From the NCBI GenBank assembly GCA_902462325.1, contig CABQBF010000037.1, positions 1 to 19,320 on the forward strand: 19,320 nt of DNA, given 5' to 3'. Source of the stretch: an uncultured Peptococcaceae bacterium. Lineage in GTDB: Bacteria; Bacillota; Peptococcia; Peptococcales; Peptococcaceae. Made by a program: the position numbers and the translations under genes. Numbering within the stretch: position 1 is the first letter of the stretch; each line of letters starts with the position of its first letter. Under the pieces are notes generated by a model. It was not told the DNA's origin, made no database searches, and saw nothing but the letters and a program-made list of their open reading frames with translations. Positions 1 through 5,708 of the stretch are shown in pieces.

Positions 1-23
1 GTTAAAGCGTCCCATGTCACCAT
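1..23 (-). CDS. Start of a small holin-like toxin (partial)
   Basis: Only the first seven codons are present (MVTWDAL), read from an ATG at 23-21 and running off the left edge. A strong G-rich ribosome site (AAGGGGGG) lies 6-7 bases upstream. The start MVTW(D/E)AL is typical of the short 'putative holin-like toxin' proteins of Bacillota prophages, single membrane-span peptides of about 30-40 residues. A minus-strand promoter at 104-132 and a 70-base leader support a separate transcription unit. The family assignment rests on seven residues plus context, so it is tentative; the membrane span lies outside the window. Confidence 0.45.
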
Positions 24-61
24 GACTATCCCCCCTTAAAGGGTAAGCCGTCCTTCTCACC

Positions 62-88
62 GTCATGCGCTGAACAAAACAGCGTGAC
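62..88. other. Hairpin in the toxin leader
   Basis: GTCA..CGCTG (62-72, with a 2-base TG bulge) pairs with CAGCGTGAC (80-88), leaving a 7-base A-rich loop. It lies between the promoter and the start codon of the putative toxin, so it would sit in its 5' leader. It could be a leader structure or part of an antisense regulator, as in type I toxin-antitoxin loci. Only the pairing itself is seen. Confidence 0.35.
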
Positions 89-103
89 TACTCTCTATCT
101 CAT

Positions 104-132
104 ATTCTACCATACAATCATCTGTTCTACAA
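104..132 (-). promoter_or_regulatory. Minus-strand promoter for the holin-like toxin
   Basis: Read on the minus strand, TTGTAG (132-127) is followed after exactly 17 bases by TAGAAT (109-104), which matches the -10 consensus at five of six positions. Transcription would start near position 97 and give a leader of about 70 bases before the ATG at 23. It lies just beyond the terminator of the late operon, as expected for an independent small transcript. Confidence 0.5.
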
Positions 133-150
133 TCTTTTATTCATAAGAAT

Positions 151-171
151 AAGCAGCCCGTTTGGCTGCTT
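151..171. terminator. Hairpin terminator closing the late operon
   Basis: AAGCAGCC (151-158) and GGCTGCTT (164-171) form a perfect 8-bp stem with a 5-base loop. T-rich sequence follows on both strands: TATTCTTA on minus, TGTACGTTTTCTTCTTT on plus. It lies outside the invertible segment, so it would serve the fibre gene in either orientation. The minus T-run is interrupted, so its efficiency is uncertain. Confidence 0.55.
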
Positions 172-218
172 GTACGTTTTCTTCTTTAGTTTTGTTTATA
201 CCTCCAATTTCCCAGTTT

Positions 219-241
219 ACATAATGGGCATTATCGGAAGT
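219..241 (+). repeat. Left inverted repeat (recombination site)
   Basis: This 23-bp element contains ATAATGGGCATTATCGGAAG (221-240) and is identical to the reverse complement of 979-1001. Its core, ATAATG-GG-CATTAT (221-234), is a palindrome around a GG dinucleotide. It encodes IMGIIGS in the plus-strand cassette. Confidence 0.9.
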
Positions 242-652
242 CTAAAGCAAGATACATTCCAAGCTAAAATATTGACATCTGATTTAACAGAAATATCGTT
301 CAACAGCAATGCGGAAACTTACAACGGAACTGCCACCAGAAACGCTCCAAGTGAAATAAAAATGATTGTACTTGAAAATAGTACAAACCTTGGTCTGCAA
401 GGATGGTGGATTCCCGGTTTTGGCTATAATTTTGCTTCTTACTATCCTTATATGGGTGATGGGAAAACGGGTATGCCCGTACTCAGTACGTACACAGCAA
501 ACAACAAAAAAGGAGAAGAAATTTATGTTTACAGAGGTCTTTGTTTGACGATATCAACCGACCTTAAAACTGTAACTGTAAGGATGTCCGCGCTGGAAAA
601 TTCAGATGTTTCTAATCGCAACGGAACATTCAGTTTGGCGCTATTATATTAG
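221..652 (+). pseudogene. Silent alternative C-terminal fibre cassette
   Basis: This open frame runs from the inverted repeat to a TAG at 650-652 and encodes about 143 residues beginning IMGIIGSLKQD. It is rich in aromatic and small polar residues (for example GWWIPGFGYNFASYYPYMGD), as in receptor-binding fibre tips. There is no ribosome site or convincing start codon in front of it; the frame extends upstream only into a short unrelated stretch from 170. It is therefore best read as a stored cassette, not a gene or decayed copy. After inversion it would complete the fibre gene as a protein of about 307 residues. Base composition is notably AT-rich. It has no visible similarity to the expressed cassette beyond the repeat. 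Confidence 0.8.
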
Positions 653-657
653 TAATA

Positions 658-1491
658 TCAATGAGCACGCCAAATAGTTATATAGTTATTGCCTGATGTT
701 CTCGTGAAAACATAGTTATCTTCCGTTATTTCCATCGTCATACTTATACTACTGCCTATTGTAAATGTTCTGGGATTTGATAATTTCGTCACGGAGCCAC
801 TGGTTACAGTTCCGCTAGAGCTAAATTGATAAGCAGTATCCGTAGCTGGAACGTATATAATTCTAGAGTTCCAGGACGATTGCGCAGCAATTTCAAGAAA
901 AACTGTTCCCGAAATTGGTATAGATACGGAAGTAGTGCTATAGTAATACGTCATGTTGGAAACGGCAGCGCTTATCAAACTTCCGATAATGCCCATTATG
1001 TCAACCCCTTGCTTGATATTCTCAGCTTTTAGGTTGGCACTACCCTTGATTGTCTGCGCTCCTGCAAGGTATTGTCCCGCTGCAATGGTTTGGTTTGTTG
1101 TTCCCGGCGTATATGTGGCCGCCGCTTTACTGGGGATTGTCCCAGTTACCTTCGCCCCTTTGACATAAGCTGTCTTGCCGGATAAAATCTGCGCTGCTGT
1201 AGCCGTAGCGTCAGCGGTATCGGTAGCTAAGGTAGATATTTTCCCGATATTCGTTGCCATGGTTGCAAAGGCCGCGTTTGCCGCCGTTGTAACCCCTTTT
1301 GCAGTGATGGCATTGGCAACTAAGGTTTTGCCATCACTGAGCAATTTTTTTAAGTCCATTACTCCCTGGATAATATGTTTAATCCCTGCGAATAAAGTAG
1401 TGGGCGTAGATACCGCCGCATCTTCACCAGTACCAATTTTATCATTGACACTATCAAGGGTGTCTTTATCTGCTAAATAAACTTTAGACAT
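658..1491 (-). CDS. Phase-variable tail fibre protein (current ON form)
   Basis: A 277-residue fibre protein, probably contacting the host surface. The chosen start is the ATG at 1491 (MSKVYLADKDTL), because this matches the N-terminus of the neighbouring paralogue (MAKEYLADKPTL); a GTG at 1500 is an alternative. The N-terminal ~50 residues form the shared attachment module. The middle is Ala/Thr-rich with the repeated 'IKQGVDIMGIIGS'-type motif common in Bacillota phage fibres. The last ~113 residues, from the repeat at 979-1001 onward, are a Ser/Thr-rich beta-type domain ending NYITIWRAH and form the switchable part. The stop lies 5 bases from the stop of the opposing silent cassette. A G9 tract and hairpin precede the gene. 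Exact receptor unknown. Confidence 0.85.
   Translation of the reverse strand: MSKVYLADKDTLDSVNDKIGTGEDAAVSTPTTLFAGIKHIIQGVMDLKKLLSDGKTLVANAITAKGVTTAANAAFATMATNIGKISTLATDTADATATAAQILSGKTAYVKGAKVTGTIPSKAAATYTPGTTNQTIAAGQYLAGAQTIKGSANLKAENIKQGVDIMGIIGSLISAAVSNMTYYYSTTSVSIPISGTVFLEIAAQSSWNSRIIYVPATDTAYQFSSSGTVTSGSVTKLSNPRTFTIGSSISMTMEITEDNYVFTRTSGNNYITIWRAH
979..1001 (-). repeat. Right inverted repeat (recombination site)
   Basis: This is the perfect inverted copy of 219-241. It lies inside the expressed fibre gene, where it encodes IMGIIGS in the same codon phase as in the silent cassette. The similarity stops at both edges: beyond the repeat the two cassettes are unrelated. Confidence 0.9.
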
Positions 1492-1521
1492 ATAAGACAC
1501 CCCAGAAACCAGCTTTATTGA

Positions 1522-1547
1522 GGGATTCTGCGACTAATCGCAGTCCC
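1522..1547. other. Hairpin between two fibre genes
   Basis: CTGCGA (1528-1533) pairs with TCGCAG (1538-1543) across a 4-base loop. The stem is extended by GGGA/TCCC (1522-1525 with 1544-1547) after a 2-base bulge, and the outer CCC is part of the homopolymer tract. No T-run follows on minus, so it is not a standard terminator. It could act on translation of the downstream fibre gene or promote slippage at the G tract. Confidence 0.45.
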
Positions 1548-1581
1548 CCCCCCGATGGAATTTATTGGTATTTTCTTTCAT
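1534..1581 (-). CDS. Short leader ORF containing a G9 tract
   Basis: An ATG at 1581 with a good ribosome site upstream (GGGAGGAAATCAAG) opens a 15-codon frame, MKENTNKFHRGGDCD, closed by TAG at 1536-1534. Codons 10-13 run through nine consecutive G residues (1545-1553 as C on plus). With one more G the frame would continue to 32 residues and end at TAA 1486-1484, overlapping the fibre ATG at 1491. That would be a typical coupling arrangement. It is either a slippage-controlled leader or a real short ORF disturbed by a homopolymer length error. Function unknown. Confidence 0.35.
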   Translation of the reverse strand: MKENTNKFHRGGDCD

Positions 1582-1611
1582 CTTGATTTCCTCCCTATTT
1601 TTCAAACTTCA

Positions 1612-2238
1612 TTAACGCAAAATATATGGATATTTACATGTTCTTGCTGTACTACTCCCAGAAACAAATGTGTATAAGGTAACGGAAGAATTAAAGTCAA
1701 AAAATATTTCCGACGACATTGAAGTACCACTATAATCACTTCCATTTGTAGGTTCTGACCCAGCATAAACTGTAACTCCATCCACAACTATTTTCCATAT
1801 AAGAGTATAAGTTCCGCCACTAATCCATATCCTTCCTTTTCCCTGCAAGGTTCCTTGTGCCTTTTGACGTGCCGGTGTTTCTATTGAGAGATAATTTATT
1901 TTCGACGGAACTATCCTAGCATCACCTACTGCATTTTTTATCGCTTCCAATCCATAAATCGCATTATTCAGCTTATCCAAATAACCTGCCCGTGTATTCG
2001 TCCATTGCGCCGTAGATAATGCTGTACTGGCCGGCGCTCTGCTACTGATTGCTGCATCCAGATTATCCATCTTTGCGGCTCTGGCACTTGTCCAAGCCGC
2101 TACATGATTGGCTAAGGTATTCAGCAAATTATTCACTTTTGCAAATAGGCTGGTGCCTGATGCTGCATCTCCTGTTGTACCCACCTTACTGTTTACTTCA
2201 TCCAGCGTCGGTTTGTCCGCAAGATATTCTTTTGCCAT
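1612..2238 (-). CDS. Tail fibre protein, paralogue of the switchable fibre
   Basis: 208 residues from the ATG at 2238, which has GAGGAGGGA just upstream. The upstream gene's stop (2240) lies within the ribosome site. The N-terminus (MAKEYLADKPTLDEVNSKVG, then a TSLFAKVNNLL stretch) mirrors that of the phase-variable fibre. Residues about 45-110 carry the W(T/N)xARAxxLDxL repeat seen widely in phage fibre stalks (WTSARAAKMDNLDAAISSRA, WTNTRAGYLDKLNNA). The C-terminal ~90 residues form a separate beta-rich tip ending CKYPYILR. It carries no copy of the inverted repeat, so unlike its neighbour it appears fixed. A role in host binding is inferred from the fold type and position. Confidence 0.75.
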   Translation of the reverse strand: MAKEYLADKPTLDEVNSKVGTTGDAASGTSLFAKVNNLLNTLANHVAAWTSARAAKMDNLDAAISSRAPASTALSTAQWTNTRAGYLDKLNNAIYGLEAIKNAVGDARIVPSKINYLSIETPARQKAQGTLQGKGRIWISGGTYTLIWKIVVDGVTVYAGSEPTNGSDYSGTSMSSEIFFDFNSSVTLYTFVSGSSTARTCKYPYILR

Positions 2239-2239
2239 C

Positions 2240-2467
2240 TTATCCCTCCTCAATCTCCTCTACATATACGCCTGTATTGTCAATGCCAAGCGTATAAGCT
2301 ATTTTATCTAATTTTGTTTTATCCTCTGCGCTTATTAAACCGGCAGAAGTGGCCGTAGCCACTTCCAGACCGTCAATATTTTCTAACTTCGTTATAGGAT
2401 AAATAATATACAGATTGCCAGCACTATCTTTTACTGTCAGCAATCCGTTTGCTTCTATGGTGGCCAT
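2240..2467 (-). CDS. Small fibre-associated protein
   Basis: 75 residues, with ribosome site AGAGGTGAACCGAT before the ATG at 2467. Contains ATSAGLISAEDKTKLDKI (about residues 38-55), the 'SAGLMSAxDKxKLDGI' motif typical of short phage head or tail fibre proteins. The C-terminal YTLGIDNTGVYVEEIEEG resembles a motif in the fibre-module protein at 3115-3648, so the two may share a fold. It sits between two larger fibre genes and is probably a structural adaptor or a short fibre. No catalytic motif is visible. Confidence 0.6.
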   Translation of the reverse strand: MATIEANGLLTVKDSAGNLYIIYPITKLENIDGLEVATATSAGLISAEDKTKLDKIAYTLGIDNTGVYVEEIEEG

Positions 2468-2485
2468 ATCGGTTCACCTCTTTAA

Positions 2486-3100
2486 TTATTCTAACGTCTG
2501 AATCCAGATGTCATTTTCTTTCATAGTCGTTGGCTGGCTTGCCTGAATATATACGTCAGGCTTGCCGTCCCAGGCTTCTACTTTTTCAGCAGTAATTCCG
2601 TCCAACACGGCTTTGTTGGCATGACTATGGTTGCCTTCTGTAGCAGCGTTTACTTTTTCGGCCAACGTCACATCCAAATCGGCTTCGGATACAGAATTTT
2701 TAGACGCCAAAGAACCTAAACCATCCAACATTGCTTTGTAGGCATCTGTAAAGTCATTGGTGGATAAGCCTTTTCCTTCCACTTTGTCTACCTTACCGGC
2801 TACAGTCTGTACAAGCGCTACGTATTCATCCTGGTGAGCGGCCAGATAATCCGCAATTTCTTTCAAGGTGTCATAGGTAGCAGGTGCGCCATTAATCAGA
2901 CCATCAATAGCAGCCTGAATCTGTGCGGCAACATCAGTAGATTTGGCGCGTTCACCAATATCTGCCACCATAGTGGCTAATTTAGACGCTAATGTTGTAG
3001 TCCCATCTTCCATGTAGATATTTTCTACACCGGATTTCACCAGTAATTCTACAAGTTCATTTTCAATTTTTGCCTTAACAATCGCTTTTTTTGCTGTCAT
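2486..3100 (-). CDS. Tail fibre shaft protein
   Basis: 204 residues, with AGGAGGATGAAATATC preceding the ATG at 3100. The sequence includes the widespread fibre segments AAIDGLINGAPATYDTLKEI and GKVDKVEGKGLSTNDFTDAYK (about residues 65-135), followed by a helical NxAxxGNHSHANKAVLDGIT stretch. The C-terminus ends DVYIQASQPTTMKENDIWIQ-TLE, a short terminal element also common at the ends of Bacillota phage fibres. It is a trimeric, largely helical shaft or adaptor by family resemblance. It follows the DUF2612 baseplate gene and the next fibre module, the usual place for baseplate-attached fibres. Confidence 0.7.
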   Translation of the reverse strand: MTAKKAIVKAKIENELVELLVKSGVENIYMEDGTTTLASKLATMVADIGERAKSTDVAAQIQAAIDGLINGAPATYDTLKEIADYLAAHQDEYVALVQTVAGKVDKVEGKGLSTNDFTDAYKAMLDGLGSLASKNSVSEADLDVTLAEKVNAATEGNHSHANKAVLDGITAEKVEAWDGKPDVYIQASQPTTMKENDIWIQTLE

Positions 3101-3114
3101 GATATTTCATCCTC

Positions 3115-3648
3115 CTAAATAATTTCAAAATTATACGTTCCTTCTGTTAATTCTTCCTCGGAATCCACGGCATTTTCAATTGGTTTTGTTACGCCGTCAT
3201 ATTCCACAAAATATCCTGTGTTGGCGGCGTCATTTAACGTCAACACAACTGCTGCTTCCTCTACATCTTCATCACCTCCTTCATCAGCTTCCTCATAATA
3301 CATCGCAACATCATCAATCCCCAGCCGGTACTTTCTAGTTCCATCGTCGGATATGATATACACCTCTTCGCCGCCCAGCACCGATTTCAACTGCTCGGTC
3401 AGCAGCACCAAATCCTGATCGCTGACGTCCCTGCCTGTATCGGCAATCACCTGAGCCAACGCCGCTGCCATCATAGAAACTTGATGCAGCGCCTTATTGT
3501 GCAAATCAGAGCGGGCCATGCCGCTCGATACACCGCCGATCCGCTGGCTATCCGAAGCATATTCCTCCTGCGTCAGCGTATTGGTCTGGCTTTCATCAAA
3601 CACCAGAAACTCATTGGTCGCCACCTTATAACCACTCCCCTTCGTCAT
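3115..3648 (-). CDS. Tail fibre / baseplate-attachment protein
   Basis: 177 residues from the ATG at 3648 (MTKGSGYKVATNEFLVFDES), which overlaps the end of the DUF2612 gene by about 20 bases. An upstream in-frame start at 3684 would only add residues read through that gene. Residues about 40-100 (SQRIGGVSSGMARSDLHNKA..VSMMAAALAQVIAD) form a helical region seen in baseplate-proximal fibre proteins. An acidic linker (EEADEGGDEDVEEA, about 125-138) leads to a C-terminal beta-type domain. The ribosome site is weak, so translation is probably coupled to the upstream gene. Likely the fibre linker at the baseplate; function inferred from position. Confidence 0.6.
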   Translation of the reverse strand: MTKGSGYKVATNEFLVFDESQTNTLTQEEYASDSQRIGGVSSGMARSDLHNKALHQVSMMAAALAQVIADTGRDVSDQDLVLLTEQLKSVLGGEEVYIISDDGTRKYRLGIDDVAMYYEEADEGGDEDVEEAAVVLTLNDAANTGYFVEYDGVTKPIENAVDSEEELTEGTYNFEII

Positions 3649-4180
3649 AACCGCCAAAGGCTTCCGTCTGCCGGTCATAAGCAAATATTTTATTCTGGAT
3701 GGTGGTCACATGAAGCCGTACCCCTTCGGGCTTGGGCAGGATATAGCCGTGATTTAACAGCTGCACCTGCAGCGAATCGGCCAGACCCACAACAGTGGCC
3801 CGCATGGTCATATCCTGATTGTCGATCAATACCAACGTCTGATCCGGAAAAATACTCTGAAACAGCGCCTGCATACCGGCAATGGTACCGTCCCACTGAT
3901 TCTGCAAAATCTTCGCCTTTAAAATCAGCCGGTAATTCTCATCATCCAGCCGGGCCGAATACCCCTCCGGCTGAAAATTCAACACCCGTCTGCGGCCTAC
4001 AATCTCCCCCAGCAGATCCAACTGATTGCCCACCGCGTCCTCCAAATGAAAATGCTCATTCCAGGCATTTAAGATATTCAACACATGCTGCAGCGTTTCC
4101 AGATAGGCCGAAAGCACAGCCATATACTTAGGCTGCTCCCTGTGCTCTGAGGTAATGATGGACAAGTACTCTTCTATCAT
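3626..4180 (-). CDS. DUF2612-type baseplate protein
   Basis: 184 residues; the start ATG (4180) overlaps the baseplate J stop as ATGA. The N-terminal half is helical with the conserved-looking EDAVGNQLDLLGEIVGRRR segment (about residues 48-65), followed by ENYRLILKAKILQNQWDGT (about 80-98) and SIFPDQTLVLIDNQDM. This pattern fits DUF2612 / P2 gpI-like tail proteins, which form the outer baseplate wedge next to J and carry fibres. Gene order (gp25-like, J, this, fibres) is the standard one for contractile tails. Confidence 0.8.
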   Translation of the reverse strand: MIEEYLSIITSEHREQPKYMAVLSAYLETLQHVLNILNAWNEHFHLEDAVGNQLDLLGEIVGRRRVLNFQPEGYSARLDDENYRLILKAKILQNQWDGTIAGMQALFQSIFPDQTLVLIDNQDMTMRATVVGLADSLQVQLLNHGYILPKPEGVRLHVTTIQNKIFAYDRQTEAFGGYDEGEWL

Positions 4181-5343
4181 GTGACCACCTCAACTTCAAT
4201 ATCCTCCATACTGATGCGGGCCGCCTCCATCCGGCCAATCTCCAGCACCAGCGCAGTCTCTTCTCCCTTCCTGCCTGCCGTCAGCCCTTCTACATAAAAA
4301 TTAGGCGGCTGGCTCAGCGCTTCCAGCACAGGCCCGTTGAGATTGGCCGTATAAGCGCTCTGCCCGATGGCCAGATTGTTGATATAGTTATAAATATTGT
4401 TTTTAATTCTTTCTGTGGTATCATCGGTATAGCCATCCAACCCATGCACCTGCACACAGACCGCAAGATCCACAGACTGCGGCCGGTAAAAGCGGATGGG
4501 CGTGGTCACGCCATAAGCGCCCACAATCTCCACCACCACATCGCCGTTGGTGTAGCAGCCCGGCGTTTTATGCAAATAAATCAGATTGGCCAGCTCCCCT
4601 TCCTCGCCGCCCTCGATCACCAGCGTAATCGAATGGGGCGGCAGGCCATCTACCGTCTCGCTGGTATCATTTTCATAGGCCGCATAGCGGGATACCCCTT
4701 CGGCATTGACAATGGCGCCGATGGTGCCGTCAAAGACGCTGCGGCTGGGATTGGCCACGCTGGCCGCCTGCTTCACCCTCAGCGCACTGTCGCTCTCCTG
4801 CTCTGCGCCCGCTGTAGCCGAGACCAGATTTTCCACCGCCGTCCACCCTTTCGTGGGCGTGACAATGGTATCAATATCTCCGGGGCTGGCCAAAATCCGG
4901 CCCGCTGTCTTACAAACGGCCGTCACCGAAATGCTGCCGGTAGCGCCGATGATCACCTGCTCCGGCAGCGCCCACTGATAGCCCCGGCTGTCAGCCACAA
5001 TGCCATTGGTGATTTTCGTATAGGGCGTTCCGCTTATCTTCACCGCGCAGCTGGAATAGCTGGCGCCAGTACGGGTGATCCCATTTAATGCCACAACCCT
5101 GTCTAAGCCCGTCCCGACAGCGGTAGCAGGCGAATTATTGTTATAGGCCAGCAATAAGGCCTGCTCTATATCATAAAGCATTAAGGCAAAGGCCGAAATC
5201 AGCTGATAGTCCTGACTGTCGTTTTCCAAATAGATATCCTGGCCGAATAGCCGCTTCATATCTTCCAACAAAGAATCCCGAATATCGGAATAGCTTGCAA
5301 GATGCAAGCCCGCCTCATCAATATATGGCGCTTCATAGCTCAT
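4177..5343 (-). CDS. Baseplate J-like wedge protein
   Basis: 388 residues, with an ATGA overlap at both ends of the gene. N-terminal features typical of the J/gp47 family are present: YSDIRDSLLEDMKRLFGQDIY (one Y-D-I-R stretch), QDYQLISAFALMLYDIEQALLLAYNNNSP (about 45-72), then the core ATAGAEQESDSALRVK-QAAS..NPSRSVFDGTIGAI..VSRYAAYEND (about 175-220). The C-terminal third (LDGYTDDTTERIKNNIYNYI) is a gp6/J-type domain. The protein forms baseplate wedges that link the hub to the fibres and trigger sheath contraction. Length is normal for the family. Confidence 0.9.
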   Translation of the reverse strand: MSYEAPYIDEAGLHLASYSDIRDSLLEDMKRLFGQDIYLENDSQDYQLISAFALMLYDIEQALLLAYNNNSPATAVGTGLDRVVALNGITRTGASYSSCAVKISGTPYTKITNGIVADSRGYQWALPEQVIIGATGSISVTAVCKTAGRILASPGDIDTIVTPTKGWTAVENLVSATAGAEQESDSALRVKQAASVANPSRSVFDGTIGAIVNAEGVSRYAAYENDTSETVDGLPPHSITLVIEGGEEGELANLIYLHKTPGCYTNGDVVVEIVGAYGVTTPIRFYRPQSVDLAVCVQVHGLDGYTDDTTERIKNNIYNYINNLAIGQSAYTANLNGPVLEALSQPPNFYVEGLTAGRKGEETALVLEIGRMEAARISMEDIEVEVVT

Positions 5344-5708
5344 GCGCCCACCTCCAATCCCAATATCTCTGTAATCTGGCCAAATTCGGTATCAATGACG
5401 GCTTCCGCTTTGTATACCCGCCCGGCCATCTTGCTTTGAAAGCTGCTGATGCCGGTTACATGCGCTGTGCCAAGAATTCTTTCCTGTACCAAAAGGTCTA
5501 TGGTTTGCCGGCCCTCCTCATTGCCCCGCTGCAGCAAAATCACCTGAAACAGCGGCAGGCCGTCCTCCAAATCCTCCCACCATTCGCCCAAAAGCAATTT
5601 GAGCCTGGTCTGAACCGCCTGGCTCACCGCCGCTTGCTGCTCTACATAATTGAGATTGCCCTGGCCAAAGGTATAGTCGCCAGTGCTGGTCAGCTGTCTG
5701 TATCTCAC
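5340..5708 (-). CDS. gp25/W-like baseplate wedge protein
   Basis: 122 residues from a GTG start at 5708 that overlaps the spike gene's TGA as GTGA; the stop overlaps the J start as ATGA. Sequence marks: GQGNLNYVEQQAAVSQAVQTRLKLLLGEWWEDLEDGLP (about 16-52), the 'xxxVxQavxTrLllxxGEWf' segment characteristic of this small wedge family. Members connect the sheath's first ring to the J wedge. The assignment rests on this motif, size and position between spike and J. Confidence 0.8.
   Translation of the reverse strand: MRYRQLTSTGDYTFGQGNLNYVEQQAAVSQAVQTRLKLLLGEWWEDLEDGLPLFQVILLQRGNEEGRQTIDLLVQERILGTAHVTGISSFQSKMAGRVYKAEAVIDTEFGQITEILGLEVGA

Larger units (their letters stand above)
219..1001. other. 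Invertible DNA segment switching tail-fibre C-termini
   Basis: The segment is bounded by a 23-bp perfect inverted repeat at 219-241 and 979-1001. Each repeat is the entry point of a C-terminal fibre cassette, one on each strand, and the two cassettes meet tail to tail at 652/658. The minus cassette is currently joined to the N-terminal part of the fibre gene and so expressed. The plus cassette has no start of its own. Because the repeat is translated in the same phase on both sides (IMGIIGS), inversion would produce a new in-frame fibre. This matches the architecture of invertase-controlled fibre switches such as Mu G and P1 C. The recombinase is not in the window. Confidence 0.85.

Noticed and set aside
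170..652. Plus-strand ORF as an independent gene
   Set aside because: The only starts upstream of the repeat are a TTG at 170 inside the terminator stem, without a ribosome site, and the part before 219 looks like random sequence. It fits much better as a stored cassette.
219..1001. Diversity-generating retroelement at the variable fibre
   Set aside because: There is no template/variable repeat pair with adenine-specific changes and no reverse transcriptase in the window. The pattern is an inverted repeat with two unrelated cassettes.
3481..5088. Long plus-strand ORFs (3481-4131, 4444-5088) opposite baseplate genes
   Set aside because: They lie antisense to confidently assigned baseplate genes, lack ribosome sites and give low-complexity His/Arg/Pro-rich products typical of shadow frames.
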